Source of the DNA: Roseovarius sp. MMSF_3281
GTDB taxonomy: Bacteria > Pseudomonadota > Alphaproteobacteria > Rhodobacterales > Rhodobacteraceae
NCBI RefSeq assembly: GCF_030733685.1
Contig: NZ_JASHIM010000007.1
Span: forward strand, 62,501 to 126,500
Direction: 5' to 3'
DNA: 64,000 bases
Shown: one piece after another, positions 42,435 through 51,197 of the stretch
Numbering within the stretch: the stretch's first letter is position 1
How the letters are laid out: each line of letters opens with the position of its first letter
Notes under the pieces: model-generated
What the model was told of the DNA's origin: nothing
Seen by the model: the letters and a program-made list of their open reading frames with translations, nothing else
The model's database searches: none
Program-made: the position numbers and the translations under genes

Positions 42435-43175
42435 TTGGGACAGCTTGATAATCGAGTAGCTATCGTCACGGGTGCGGCCACCGGCCTGGGCCGGGGTATC
42501 GCCATGCTTTATGCGAAAGAGGGGGCGGATGTTGCCCTGTTGGACCGGAATGGGGCGGGCTGTGACACGGTGGCGGCGGAGATCACGAAGCTTGGCCGCA
42601 GAAGCCTGGCAATCGAAGTGGACGTCGGTGAAGAAGAGGCCGTCAACGCGGCGATTGGTGACGTGGGCAAAACGCTTGGCGCGCCCGATATCCTGGTCAA
42701 TAACGCCGGTATCATTACCGTCGCGCCGCTGGACGGGATGGACACCGCGACATGGGACGAGATGTTGCGGATCAATCTGAAAAGCGTGTTCCTGTGCACC
42801 CGTGCCGTCCTGCCTGCCATGCGGGAAAAAGGGTACGGGCGGATTATCAACATAAGTTCGCAGCTTGCGCATAAAGGCGGGTTCGGGATGACCCATTATG
42901 CCGCCGCCAAGGCGGGGGTGATCGGCCTGACCAAGGCGCTTGCGCATGAGGTCACCGCCGAGAATATCGCGGTAAACGCGATCTGCCCCGGGCCGCTTCA
43001 GACCGATATGAAGTTGCCCCCCGAATGGGCGAAGACCAAACAGGACGATCTGTTGGTCGGACGTCAGGGCAAGGTCGAGGAGATCACGCCGACCGCGCTG
43101 TTGCTGGCCACGGAAAATGCGGCCTTCTATGTCGGCACGACATTCAATCCGAACGGCGGCGACGTCATGATCTAG
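42435..43175 (+). CDS. Short-chain dehydrogenase/reductase (FabG-like)
   Basis: This protein of about 246 residues is a classical SDR: VAIVTGAATGLGRGIAM (NAD(P) binding), ILVNNAGIITV, INISSQLAHKGG (serine), YAAAKAGVIGLTKAL (YxxxK) and ICPGPLQTDMK. I prefer the TTG at 42435, which follows AAGGAAGG and gives the normal SDR length. An in-frame GTG at 42405 would add 10 residues. It converges with the isochorismatase-like gene with 4 bp between. Substrate not determinable; likely an alcohol or hydroxyacid of the local catabolic module. Confidence 0.85.
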   Translation: MGQLDNRVAIVTGAATGLGRGIAMLYAKEGADVALLDRNGAGCDTVAAEITKLGRRSLAIEVDVGEEEAVNAAIGDVGKTLGAPDILVNNAGIITVAPLDGMDTATWDEMLRINLKSVFLCTRAVLPAMREKGYGRIINISSQLAHKGGFGMTHYAAAKAGVIGLTKALAHEVTAENIAVNAICPGPLQTDMKLPPEWAKTKQDDLLVGRQGKVEEITPTALLLATENAAFYVGTTFNPNGGDVMI

Positions 43176-43179
43176 ACGC

Positions 43180-43791
43180 TTATTGCCCCGTGATTGTTTC
43201 GCGGGCCAGCGCCGAGCAGATCGAGCGGGCCGACGTGATTTCGGCCCTGAAGGAGATACGCTCCAATGCCGCTTCGTGCCGTATCTCGGTGTCCGTGGCA
43301 CAGGCATCCTCGATACAGATCATCCGGTATCCGAGCGTTGCGCCGACCTTTACCGTCTGTTCGACGCATTGATCGGTCAGGAACCCGGTGCAGAGGATGG
43401 TCGAGATGCCCATGTTGCGCATGACATAATCGAAATTGGTCGAATGGAAGAGACAAGCCGACGATTTGCGCAGGGTTATCTCATCCCCGAGCGGGGCAAC
43501 CTCGGGGGTGACTTGCCCGCCGGGGGAGCCCTTGGGAATGTTAAATCCCGAAAGCTTGTAGTCGATGCTGCGATCCCTGCCATCGGAGGTTAGATTCTCC
43601 ATCACCGTATAGATCGGTTCGGCGCCATGGCCCCGCGCCGATGTCAGCAGCGTCTGGAGATTCGGCAGGACGGTTTGCGCCGCCCGGGTGTAGAAGGCCG
43701 GCCGGGGCGGGTGGTTGGCCGGGTCGAGAACAAAGTTCTGCACGTCGATAAGCAGCAGAGCGGTTTTATCCGGGTCGAGCGTCAACATCAT
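43180..43791 (-). CDS. Isochorismatase-family cysteine hydrolase (paralogue 1)
   Basis: This 203-residue hydrolase has an intact Asp-Lys-Cys triad: ALLLIDVQNF (Asp), EITLRKSSACLF (Lys) and TGFLTDQCVEQTVK (Cys). The family includes amidases such as nicotinamidase, N-carbamoylsarcosine, ureidoacrylate and biuret hydrolases. It is clearly a paralogue of the protein at 48086 (shared GRDRSIDYKLS / GRDRSLDHKLS, STNFDY / STNLTY and TDQCV). It overlaps livM by 4 bp at the end of the liv operon, so it should act on the imported compound, probably releasing ammonia or a carboxylate. Confidence 0.85.
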   Translation of the reverse strand: MMLTLDPDKTALLLIDVQNFVLDPANHPPRPAFYTRAAQTVLPNLQTLLTSARGHGAEPIYTVMENLTSDGRDRSIDYKLSGFNIPKGSPGGQVTPEVAPLGDEITLRKSSACLFHSTNFDYVMRNMGISTILCTGFLTDQCVEQTVKVGATLGYRMICIEDACATDTEIRHEAALERISFRAEITSARSICSALARETITGQ

Positions 43792-44774
43792 GATGACCGG
43801 ATCAGGGGTTCCTTCAACCCGAACAGCCCCTTTGGCCGGACCAGCAGGAAAGAGATAAGCGCCACGGCCACGATGACCTGGGTCACGCCATAGACGCCTG
43901 TCGATTCCTCGACCATGCGCAGCGATTCACTTCCGACGGAGATGAACAAGGCGGCCAGGATCGCGCCGACGATGGAGCCCTGCCCGCCGACGACGATGAT
44001 CGCGATGAGGTTGAAGGCCAGGATAAGACCGAAGGACTTGGGCGACATGACCGAGACCACATGCGGCAGCAAGGCCCCGCAGAATCCGGCGATCCCCGCG
44101 CCAAGGGTGAAGGCCAAAAGCTTCAGCCGGAAGGCATCGATCCCGAAACACCGTGCAGCCATTTCGTTCTCGCGGACGGCCAGCATGGCACGGCCCAGCG
44201 ACGCGTGCTTGATCCGCCAGCACAGGACGATGATCAAAACGGTGCAGATGCCAATCAGCCACAGCGACGCCTCGCGCGGCACGCCGGTGATCCCGCGCCC
44301 GCCACGTGTGAAACCATCCAGGTTCAGGGCGAAGGTCTGAACCACGATGATCAGGCCGAGCGTCGCAACGGCCAGGTAATGGGTTTGAAGGTGCACCACC
44401 AACCGCCCGATCAGCCAGCCCATGAAGGCGGCGACGAGGGCGCCAACCGTGGCGGCCAATGGCAGCGGCAGGTGAATTTGCGCGATGACCTCGGGCAACG
44501 CCGGCATAGCAAAGCCTTTGCGCCCGACGGGATAGGTGAACAGAATCGCCACATAGGCCCCCATGGTCATGAAGGCCGGGTGGCCAAGGCTGAACATCCC
44601 GGTGAAACCGTTGGTCATGGTCAGGCTGACCGCCAACATCACGTTGATCAGCGTAAGCGCGGTGAAGGTTTGAAAATACCCGTTCCCCGATCCGATGACA
44701 GCCAAGATCAAACCGCTGACAAGGACAACCAGAAACAAGAATGCCTGTAGGGGGCTAAGTGCCAGATTTTTCAT
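43788..44774 (-). CDS. livM: Branched-chain amino-acid-type ABC transporter permease LivM
   Basis: This 328-residue permease has about nine to ten transmembrane helices and the LivM pattern (MTNGFTGMFSLGHPAFMTMGAY, then GRAMLAVRENEMAARCFGIDAFRLKLLAF and GGQGSIVGAILAALF). With LivH it forms the membrane channel of a HAAT-family importer. These take up amino acids, amides, urea and related compounds, not only branched-chain amino acids. Overlaps livH and the hydrolase gene by 4 bp each. Confidence 0.9.
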   Translation of the reverse strand: MKNLALSPLQAFLFLVVLVSGLILAVIGSGNGYFQTFTALTLINVMLAVSLTMTNGFTGMFSLGHPAFMTMGAYVAILFTYPVGRKGFAMPALPEVIAQIHLPLPLAATVGALVAAFMGWLIGRLVVHLQTHYLAVATLGLIIVVQTFALNLDGFTRGGRGITGVPREASLWLIGICTVLIIVLCWRIKHASLGRAMLAVRENEMAARCFGIDAFRLKLLAFTLGAGIAGFCGALLPHVVSVMSPKSFGLILAFNLIAIIVVGGQGSIVGAILAALFISVGSESLRMVEESTGVYGVTQVIVAVALISFLLVRPKGLFGLKEPLIRSS

Positions 44775-45664
44775 GCCCGCTCCTGCTCGACTTCACCGAA
44801 AAGGCCCTGTGGTCGCACAAGGAGAATGAGAATGAGCAGGCCGAAGACAAAGGCATCGCGGTAGCCTGAGTATTCCGGGGGAAGAAAGCCAACGAAGGCG
44901 ATTTCGGAAAACCCGAGGATATAGCCACCGGCGATGGCCCCCGGCAAGGAGCCCACCCCGCCAATGATCGTCGCAAGGAAAGCTTTCAGTCCCGGCAGAA
45001 AGCCCATGAGCGGATTGATTTGCCCGTATTTGCCGCTCCAGAACAGCCCGGCGAGCGCCGCCAGCGCCCCGCCCACGGCAAACACGAGAAAGACCAGCCG
45101 CCCGATCGAAATGCCCATCAATTGCGCGGCAAAGGGGTTTTCGGCAACGGCCCGTATGGCAATACCGGCACGTGTCTTGCGGATGAATGTCGTCAGCGCC
45201 AAGGCACACAGCAGCGTTACCGCCGGAATCACCAGGTCGATCAAGGCGACATCCGCGCCACCAATCGGGAAGCGCATCCGGAACACTTCCGGGAAATTGA
45301 AGTTCCGCGGCTGGGAACCAAGGAGTATGAGGGCAAGGTTCTGGATCGCGATCGACGCGGAGAGGGTCACGATAAACCCTGTAATCATCGGGGCGCCGCT
45401 GATCGAGCGGAACGCGATCCTTTCAATCAGCCCCCCTGCCAGGAAACCGCCGGCAAGGACCAAAAGCGGAATGACGGCCCAAGGCACCATATCGCTGGCC
45501 ACCAAGCCGAAGGTCATGAAGGCGCCGATCATCAGCAGATCGCCATGGGCAAAATTAACCAGCCGGATCACCCCGTAGATCAGCGAAAACCCGATGGCCA
45601 CCAGCGCATAAAGACTGCCCAGACTCAGACCGTTCACGATCTGCTGGATCAGATAATCCGACAT
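44771..45664 (-). CDS. livH: Branched-chain amino-acid-type ABC transporter permease LivH
   Basis: This 297-residue permease carries the LivH pattern: IVNGLSLGSLYALVAIGFSLIYGVIRLVNFAHGD near the N-terminus (helices 1-2) and the EAA-like loop RAVAENPFAAQLMGIS with GVGSLPGAIAGGYILGF. It partners LivM. The start overlaps the livF stop by one base (TGATG), so synthesis is coupled in the livG-F-H-M order. Confidence 0.9.
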   Translation of the reverse strand: MSDYLIQQIVNGLSLGSLYALVAIGFSLIYGVIRLVNFAHGDLLMIGAFMTFGLVASDMVPWAVIPLLVLAGGFLAGGLIERIAFRSISGAPMITGFIVTLSASIAIQNLALILLGSQPRNFNFPEVFRMRFPIGGADVALIDLVIPAVTLLCALALTTFIRKTRAGIAIRAVAENPFAAQLMGISIGRLVFLVFAVGGALAALAGLFWSGKYGQINPLMGFLPGLKAFLATIIGGVGSLPGAIAGGYILGFSEIAFVGFLPPEYSGYRDAFVFGLLILILLVRPQGLFGEVEQERA

Positions 45665-46386
45665 CAGCCCACCCCCAGATATGCTTCGAACACGGCTGGA
45701 TCATCCAGCAATTCCTTGCCGGTCCCGTTCAGCACGATTCGACCGGTTTCGATGACAAACGCCCGGTTTGCCAGTTCCAACGCCAGCATGGCGTTCTGTT
45801 CGACAATGAGCATGGTAACCCCCTGTTCGCGGTTCAGGTCTTCGAGAGCCCCGAAAATTTCCTCGGTGATCTGGGGGGCGAGGCCAAGCGACGGCTCATC
45901 GAGCAACAGGAGTTTCGGTTGCGCGACGAGTGCCCGGCCGATGGCCAGCATCATCTGCTCACCCCCCGAAAGATTGCCGGCCTTCATTGTCCGGCGTTCC
46001 CCGAGGATAGGGAACCTTTCGTAAATTTCCGAGATGGACCGGGCAATGCGCGCCCGGTCGTCCGACAGATACGCCCCGAGCTGCAGGTTTTCCTCGATGC
46101 TGAGGCGCCCGAAGATTTGCCGCCCTTCGGGGCAATGCACGATGCCTTTCCTGACCAGATCAACGGCGCGCGTGCGACCGATGTCGATGGTTTCGCCTTC
46201 CGTTGTCAGTTCCAACCGCCCACCGGCGACCGGCAGCAGGCCCGAGAGGGCCATAAGGGTCGTGGTTTTGCCCGCGCCATTGGCGCCAATCAGCGTTGCG
46301 ATTTCACCGGCTTCAACCTCTAGGTTGATGCCCTGCAAAACCTTGGTGCGTCCACGTGTGACATGCAGGTCTTCGACACGAAGCAT
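45664..46386 (-). CDS. livF: ABC transporter ATPase LivF
   Basis: This 240-residue ATPase has Walker A GANGAGKTTTLMAL, signature LSGGEQMMLAIGRAL, Walker B KLLLLDEPSLGLAP and the LivF-specific NAMLALELANRAFVIETG. ATG 46386 overlaps the livG stop by one base (TAATG); a longer reading adds 27 unlikely residues. It powers the importer with LivG. Confidence 0.92.
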   Translation of the reverse strand: MLRVEDLHVTRGRTKVLQGINLEVEAGEIATLIGANGAGKTTTLMALSGLLPVAGGRLELTTEGETIDIGRTRAVDLVRKGIVHCPEGRQIFGRLSIEENLQLGAYLSDDRARIARSISEIYERFPILGERRTMKAGNLSGGEQMMLAIGRALVAQPKLLLLDEPSLGLAPQITEEIFGALEDLNREQGVTMLIVEQNAMLALELANRAFVIETGRIVLNGTGKELLDDPAVFEAYLGVG

Positions 46387-47159
46387 TACATCACCTCCGA
46401 GCGGCGGCGGCCAAGGTAGACGGCCTCGACCTCGGGCATGCGAAGAACATCCTCGGTCTTGTCGCATGCAAGCATTTCGCCCTTGTTGACCACCACCAGC
46501 CGCCGACAGAGCGCGGCCACCATGCGCACGTTATGCTCAACGAGAATAATCGTCAGACCATCGTCGTTCAGGCGGCTGACCAATTCGGAAAGCCGGCCCT
46601 TTTCCGTGTCGGTCATGCCTGCCGCGGGCTCATCAAGCAGGAGCAGCGTTGGCGCACTGGCCAATGCGCGCGCGATTTCAACGCGGCGCCGATCACCATA
46701 AGACAATTCGGAGGCATTGCGCGTGGCGAAATCGGTCAATGCCGTACGTTCGAGCATATCATCGGCGATTTCGCGAATGCGTTTCTCGGCCTGTGTTTGG
46801 CCGGGCAGGCCGAAAACACAATGCAACAGGGATCGCCCTGCCCTTGCGTGGGCGCCTGCCATCACGTTTTCACGGACGGTCATATCGTCGAAAAGGCGAA
46901 TATTCTGAAAGGTGCGCGTCATACCGAGGTGAGAGCGCTTTTCGGGGCTGAGCCGTGTAATATCGGTGCCTTCAAATTCCACGCGGCCATCGCTGGCCGG
47001 CATGACGCCCGTCAAGACGTTGAATGCCGTTGTCTTTCCAGCACCGTTGGGGCCAATCAAGCCAAGCAGATCGCCCTGTTCAACAGAGAAATCAAGCTTC
47101 GAAAGCGCCTGCACGCCACCGAAGTTCTTTGAGAGTTTTTGCACGTGTAACTGAGGCAT
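46386..47159 (-). CDS. livG: ABC transporter ATPase LivG
   Basis: This 257-residue ATPase has Walker A GPNGAGKTTAFNVLTG, the LivG-type RTFQNIRLFDDMTVRENV, signature ELSYGDRRRVEIARAL and Walker B LLLLDEPAAGMT. It is the first gene of the leftward liv operon. A candidate promoter lies at 47195-47221, in the gap shared with the divergent N-formylglutamate-amidohydrolase-like gene. Confidence 0.92.
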   Translation of the reverse strand: MPQLHVQKLSKNFGGVQALSKLDFSVEQGDLLGLIGPNGAGKTTAFNVLTGVMPASDGRVEFEGTDITRLSPEKRSHLGMTRTFQNIRLFDDMTVRENVMAGAHARAGRSLLHCVFGLPGQTQAEKRIREIADDMLERTALTDFATRNASELSYGDRRRVEIARALASAPTLLLLDEPAAGMTDTEKGRLSELVSRLNDDGLTIILVEHNVRMVAALCRRLVVVNKGEMLACDKTEDVLRMPEVEAVYLGRRRSEVM

Positions 47160-47194
47160 AAGACCTTGTTGGTGGCTTTTCAGACAAAAATTAA

Positions 47195-47221
47195 TTGATA
47201 TTGTGGCGGTCTAAATGTCAA
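47195..47221 (-). promoter_or_regulatory. Candidate livG promoter
   Basis: On the minus strand TTGACA (47221-47216) is followed after 15 bp by TATCAA (47200-47195). The sequence TTGACATTT here is repeated at 50201-50209 in front of the rpiR-like gene, so it may be part of a shared control motif and not only a -35 box. Confidence 0.4.
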
Positions 47222-47279
47222 GATGTATCAAAAGTTTCATTTATGGCACGTCACGATGTGCCTAATAACGGAGCACTCC

Positions 47280-48089
47280 ATGTCTCACCAATACCCTATT
47301 CTTGCGGCCTCCGAGCCCTCTCCGTTTGGCAGTGAAAATGAAAACGGGACCAGTCCCTTCGTCATTGTTTGCGAACATGCCGGTTACCGCTTGCCCGCAA
47401 GCCTGAACGCGCTTGGCCTTGGTGACGAAGATCTTATGCGTCATTTCATGTGGGACATCGGCGCCTTGGACCTGGCCCGCGCCATTGCCCAAAGGCTTGA
47501 TGCGCCCTTGGCGATGCAGCGCTACTCCCGGATGATTTGCGACTGTAACCGGCATTGGGAAGCAAGCAGTTTCATCCCGGACAACGGTGAAGGCATTCCC
47601 GTACCGGCCAATATCGACGTGACGGACGCCGAGCGCGAACAGCGCAAAGCCGAGATATGGCAGCCTTTCCACGATGGGGTGGCGGCCATGCTGGACCGCA
47701 GGGAGGCCCGCGGCCAGAAAACGCTGTTCGTGACGATCCACAGCTTTACGCCGGTCTTTTTCGGCAAACAGCGCCACATGGATTACGGTGTCTTGTACGA
47801 TCGGGATGACACCCTTTCGCCTGCCTTGCTTGAGGTGCTGCAAGCGCGGCATGGTGAGAAGGCCCTTGCCAATCAACCCTACAGCATGGATCGCGACTCG
47901 GATTATACCGTGCCGGTGCACGGGGAAGACCGGGGATTGGACAGCGTGGAAATCGAAGTTCGCAATGACCTTTTGTCAGATGCCACGCAGATTGAAGCCC
48001 GCGCCGAGGACCTGGCAAGTGCATTGTGCGACGCGGCGGCAATGCTTGGCGTCGCGGCGGGCATGGTATCGGAAGGAGAAAAGGCGTGA
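47280..48089 (+). CDS. N-formylglutamate amidohydrolase family protein
   Basis: This 269-residue protein has the family core: FVIVCEHAGYRLP, HFMWDIGALDLARAIAQRL, YSRMICDCNRHW (conserved R, D and N residues), LFVTIHSFTPVF and DRGLDSVEIEVRNDLL. HutG in histidine breakdown belongs here, but no other hut gene is present, so a different amide or formyl substrate is likely. GGAG precedes ATG 47280. Its stop overlaps the GTG of the isochorismatase paralogue, so the two hydrolases are made together. Divergent from livG. Confidence 0.88.
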   Translation: MSHQYPILAASEPSPFGSENENGTSPFVIVCEHAGYRLPASLNALGLGDEDLMRHFMWDIGALDLARAIAQRLDAPLAMQRYSRMICDCNRHWEASSFIPDNGEGIPVPANIDVTDAEREQRKAEIWQPFHDGVAAMLDRREARGQKTLFVTIHSFTPVFFGKQRHMDYGVLYDRDDTLSPALLEVLQARHGEKALANQPYSMDRDSDYTVPVHGEDRGLDSVEIEVRNDLLSDATQIEARAEDLASALCDAAAMLGVAAGMVSEGEKA

Positions 48090-48721
48090 AGCATATAGAA
48101 CCTGTGCGGAATTGGCCGCTGGTGCCGTCCAGAACCGCGGTGTTGGTCGTTGATGTGCAACAGAGCGAATGCGCCGACGAGGCGCTTGCAGACGCGCCGG
48201 AGATGGCACAGGCCTTGCGGGATCGTATGCTGCCCGCCTTGTCGCGCCTTGTGGACGGGGCGCGCGAGGCAGGCTGCGAGATCATCTATACCGTGATCGA
48301 GGCCCTTACCGAGGACGGGCGCGACCGCAGCCTTGACCACAAGCTGTCTGACATCCTGGTGCCGCGCGGGTCGCCCTTGGCGCATACGGTGCCCGAGGCT
48401 GGCCAGCAGGACGACGATATTATTCTGCCGAAAACCTCCTCGGGTGTCTTCAACTCGACCAACCTGACCTATTTGCTACGCAATATGGGCCTGGACCGGG
48501 TGATCGTCGCCGGGTTGCTGACCGATCAATGCGTGGACATGGCGGTGCGCGACGGTGCGGACCTTGGCTTTTACATGGTCTGCGCGGCGGATGCTTGTGT
48601 CACGAAAACCCATGAGCGGCACAAGCGTGCCCTGACGGCGTTCGGGGGGTATTGCCTGACCCAGAATGTGGACGAGATATTGCAGGATCTGCGCACCGCC
48701 GCTGAAGCCCCCTCTGGGTGA
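48086..48721 (+). CDS. Isochorismatase-family cysteine hydrolase (paralogue 2)
   Basis: This 211-residue protein has an intact Asp-Lys-Cys triad: AVLVVDVQQSE (Asp), IILPKTSSGVF (Lys) and AGLLTDQCVDMAVR (Cys). It is closely similar along its length to the protein at 43180, which sits on the other side of the liv genes. The two copies have presumably specialised for consecutive or related amides. The GTG at 48086 overlaps the upstream stop (GTGA) and has AAGGAG before it. A hairpin terminator follows at 48811. Confidence 0.85.
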   Translation: MKHIEPVRNWPLVPSRTAVLVVDVQQSECADEALADAPEMAQALRDRMLPALSRLVDGAREAGCEIIYTVIEALTEDGRDRSLDHKLSDILVPRGSPLAHTVPEAGQQDDDIILPKTSSGVFNSTNLTYLLRNMGLDRVIVAGLLTDQCVDMAVRDGADLGFYMVCAADACVTKTHERHKRALTAFGGYCLTQNVDEILQDLRTAAEAPSG

Positions 48722-48810
48722 GCCCATGGCGGAACGCGTTGGGCCACGGGGTTGAGCGCGCGCAGGCATTCATCCGACCGTCACCCCGTTGACAGATGAC
48801 CAGGAAAGCG

Positions 48811-48844
48811 AAGTGGCGCCCGCATGCGGGCGGCACTTGGTTTT
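48811..48844 (+). terminator. Terminator after the hydrolase pair
   Basis: AAGTGGCGCCCGC and GCGGGCGGCACTT (48811-48838) form a 13-bp stem with one mismatch around AT, followed by GGTTTT. It lies between the rightward hydrolase genes and the leftward livK gene and may serve both. Confidence 0.6.
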
Positions 48845-48876
48845 ATCGGGCTTTAGGCGCGAGGGCCAAATGACGC

Positions 48877-50022
48877 TCAGGGTCTCCAGATGGATTCAAC
48901 TTCGAATTCACCGCCATGCACCGAAATGATCGAGATCGGCTTGGGGGGAACCATCGTGTCACGCGTGTAAGCGATCGGACCGGTCACACCCTGGAAATCA
49001 CGCGTTTCCTCCAAGGCGTCGCGGACTGCATCGTGCTCGGTCGATCCGGCGCGTTCAATCGCATCGACGACCAGCATCAGGGCGTCATATCCAAGCGGAG
49101 CAAAGGCGTTTTCGGGTTCGATCCCGTATTCATCCTGGTAATCCGAGATGAACTTGTTCACTTCGTCGCGATCATCGCCGCGATAGGTGTGGGTCGAGAA
49201 CCATACATCGTTTGCCAGATCGGGCCCCGGTGTCGTTGCCACCAGATCGGTATCGAACCCGTCGCCGGAGACAATCGGCAGCTCAAGACCGGCTTCGCGG
49301 ATCTGCTTGACCGACAGGCCTGCCTCGGTCGGGATGGCCGAGATGAACACGATATCGGGCGCCGGATCAGCCGACTTGAGGCGTGCAATCTGCGCCGAGA
49401 AGTCCGTGTCGCCCATCATGAAGGAGTCTTCGGCCAGGATTTCGCCGCCGCGGTTCACAAAACGCTCTTTGAAAAACTTGCTGAGCGCCTTGGTGAAATC
49501 CATCGACTGATCGGTCCAGACCACAGCGGTCTTGGCATCCATCTCGTCGATCGCGTAATCCGCGATGGCATAGGATTGATCGTCATCCCCGAACGGCGCC
49601 ATGAACATGTAGTTGCCAACCCATTGCGGCAATTCGGGGTGCGTGGCGCCCGAGGTTACGAAGGGAATTCCGGCTTCTTGAAACAGCGGGGCCGCCGCCA
49701 TTACGAATGTTGTGTCGGATTGACCGATACCGGCAACCACGCCTTCGGAAATAACGCGTTGTGCGGCCTTGGCTGTTTCCTGCTGGTCAGTCCGCGTGTC
49801 TGGCGCCAGCAGTTCGATTTGACGGCCAAGGACACCACCGTTTTCATTGACGATCTTCGCAGCCAGCTGCGCGCCTTTCAACGACGGCCCGTCCAGTGAA
49901 GACATGCCCCCGGTCGAATTATAGAGCGCGCCGATCTTGATCGGCCCGTCCTGGGCCAACCCCGGCATCGCACTCATCGCGGTCAAGGCTGTCGCCGCGA
50001 CCAGTTTCTTTAGTATTTTCAT
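48877..50022 (-). CDS. livK: Periplasmic substrate-binding protein of the Liv-type importer
   Basis: This 381-residue protein has a signal peptide (MKILKKLVAATALTAMSAMPGLA) and a type I periplasmic binding fold of the LivK/HAAT kind (IKIGALYNSTGGMSSLDGPS, GVLGRQIELLAPDTRTDQQE and GYDALMLVVDAIERAG). It determines substrate choice for LivGFHM, encoded 2-4 kb to the left and separated by the two hydrolase genes on the other strand. Divergent from the RpiR regulator, with 226 bp between, so probably under its control. Confidence 0.9.
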   Translation of the reverse strand: MKILKKLVAATALTAMSAMPGLAQDGPIKIGALYNSTGGMSSLDGPSLKGAQLAAKIVNENGGVLGRQIELLAPDTRTDQQETAKAAQRVISEGVVAGIGQSDTTFVMAAAPLFQEAGIPFVTSGATHPELPQWVGNYMFMAPFGDDDQSYAIADYAIDEMDAKTAVVWTDQSMDFTKALSKFFKERFVNRGGEILAEDSFMMGDTDFSAQIARLKSADPAPDIVFISAIPTEAGLSVKQIREAGLELPIVSGDGFDTDLVATTPGPDLANDVWFSTHTYRGDDRDEVNKFISDYQDEYGIEPENAFAPLGYDALMLVVDAIERAGSTEHDAVRDALEETRDFQGVTGPIAYTRDTMVPPKPISIISVHGGEFEVESIWRP

Positions 50023-50200
50023 TGAACTAACTCCCTGAATTTCGAGATATCAGCGCGGCGCGCATCCCTCGATGCGCCTTTGGCAGTATCCGCTCTTTTT
50101 AGCCCCAAAAGGCCCAGCCGCACGAAACAGCGGTTTTTCAGGTTGCTGTCGTGGCTGTTGCCTAACGCTAGCGGAGAGTCGTTCGCCGCGTCAACAATTT

Positions 50201-50228
50201 TTGACATTTTTGCTTGTGTGCCTAAAAA
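50201..50228 (+). promoter_or_regulatory. Candidate promoter of the RpiR-type regulator
   Basis: TTGACA (50201-50206) and TAAAAA (50223-50228) are 16 bp apart, about 20 bp before the start codon, in an unusually AT-rich stretch. The overlapping TTGACATTT is also found inverted before livG. Confidence 0.5.
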
Positions 50229-50248
50229 TATATCATTACTTTTTTTTC

Positions 50249-51196
50249 ATGGTGGAGAATAATCTTAATCAAGATGCCTTTGGGCGGGACAGCAAACAGC
50301 CCGGCCAGCATAGCGGTGCAATCTACCGCCAGATCACAGCGATTTTTTCAGAGCTTGGCCGCAGGGAGCAAGACGTCGCGCGCGAGATACTGCGGCAATA
50401 TCCCATTTCGGCGCTTTGCACGGTTGCCACGCTCGCCGAGCGCGCCAATGTCAGTACCGCGACGGTGCTACGGCTTGTGCAGCGGCTTAATCTTAACGGG
50501 TACGGCGCCTTTCAGGAGACGGTGAAAGCGGATGTTTCGAATTTACTTGAAACGCCTTTAGAAAGGCTATCGGCACAGTCGGTCGCCGCCGAACCGGACG
50601 ATACGCTTTTGAGTGAACTGCTGAACAACACCGCGCATCAGCTTCAAAAATGCGGCGATCCGGTCATGGATGCCGATTTCCGAAATGCCATCGCGCTTCT
50701 TGCCCAGCCAAAGCACAATATCTATTGCGCCGGCGGCCATAGGTCACGCCACATCGCGGCATTGCTTACGGAATACCTTGGTCTCTTGCGGCCGAATGTT
50801 CAGTTCGTGGATGGCCCGCCCGAAAGCTGGGCGCGCCATCTGCTTGAAATGAACGCACAGACCGTCCTGATTGTCACCGACATACGCCGCTATCAACCTT
50901 CATTGCAACGCTTCGGTGTGCTTGCCGCGGAACAAGGCGCGCATGTCATCGCCATTTCGGACCTCTGGGCTGACAAGCGCAGTTTCGGTGCGGAATTATT
51001 GTTTCGTATGCCGTCCGCGTCCCCGTCGCCGATTGACAGCCACTGCGGTCAGCTTCTGTTGGCCGAGGCGCTTGTCGGCGGCCTGGCCAAGGAAATCGGC
51101 CCATCGTTGCACGACCGCCTGGAAAAGGGCGAGGCGCTGAGTTGCAAGCAGTCAAGCATGTGCGACCCGCAATCCAAAGATAACTCGGAGAAATAA
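50249..51196 (+). CDS. MurR/RpiR-family transcriptional regulator
   Basis: This 315-residue protein has an N-terminal RpiR-type helix-turn-helix (AREILRQYPISALCTVATL, ANVSTATVLRLVQRLNLNGYG) and a SIS sugar-isomerase-like effector domain (IYCAGGHRSRHIAALLTEYL through VIAISD). No clear Shine-Dalgarno precedes ATG 50249, and a GTG one codon on is possible. It lies between divergent livK and the glutamine-synthetase-like gene, which starts 1 bp after its stop. It is therefore the likely local regulator of module 1, sensing a phosphorylated or amino-sugar-like compound. Confidence 0.88.
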   Translation: MVENNLNQDAFGRDSKQPGQHSGAIYRQITAIFSELGRREQDVAREILRQYPISALCTVATLAERANVSTATVLRLVQRLNLNGYGAFQETVKADVSNLLETPLERLSAQSVAAEPDDTLLSELLNNTAHQLQKCGDPVMDADFRNAIALLAQPKHNIYCAGGHRSRHIAALLTEYLGLLRPNVQFVDGPPESWARHLLEMNAQTVLIVTDIRRYQPSLQRFGVLAAEQGAHVIAISDLWADKRSFGAELLFRMPSASPSPIDSHCGQLLLAEALVGGLAKEIGPSLHDRLEKGEALSCKQSSMCDPQSKDNSEK

Positions 51197-51197
51197 C

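Noticed and set aside
47280..48089. Calling the formylglutamate-amidohydrolase homologue hutG
   Set aside because: No other histidine-degradation gene is nearby, and the context is an amide-import module, so the specific name is not supported.
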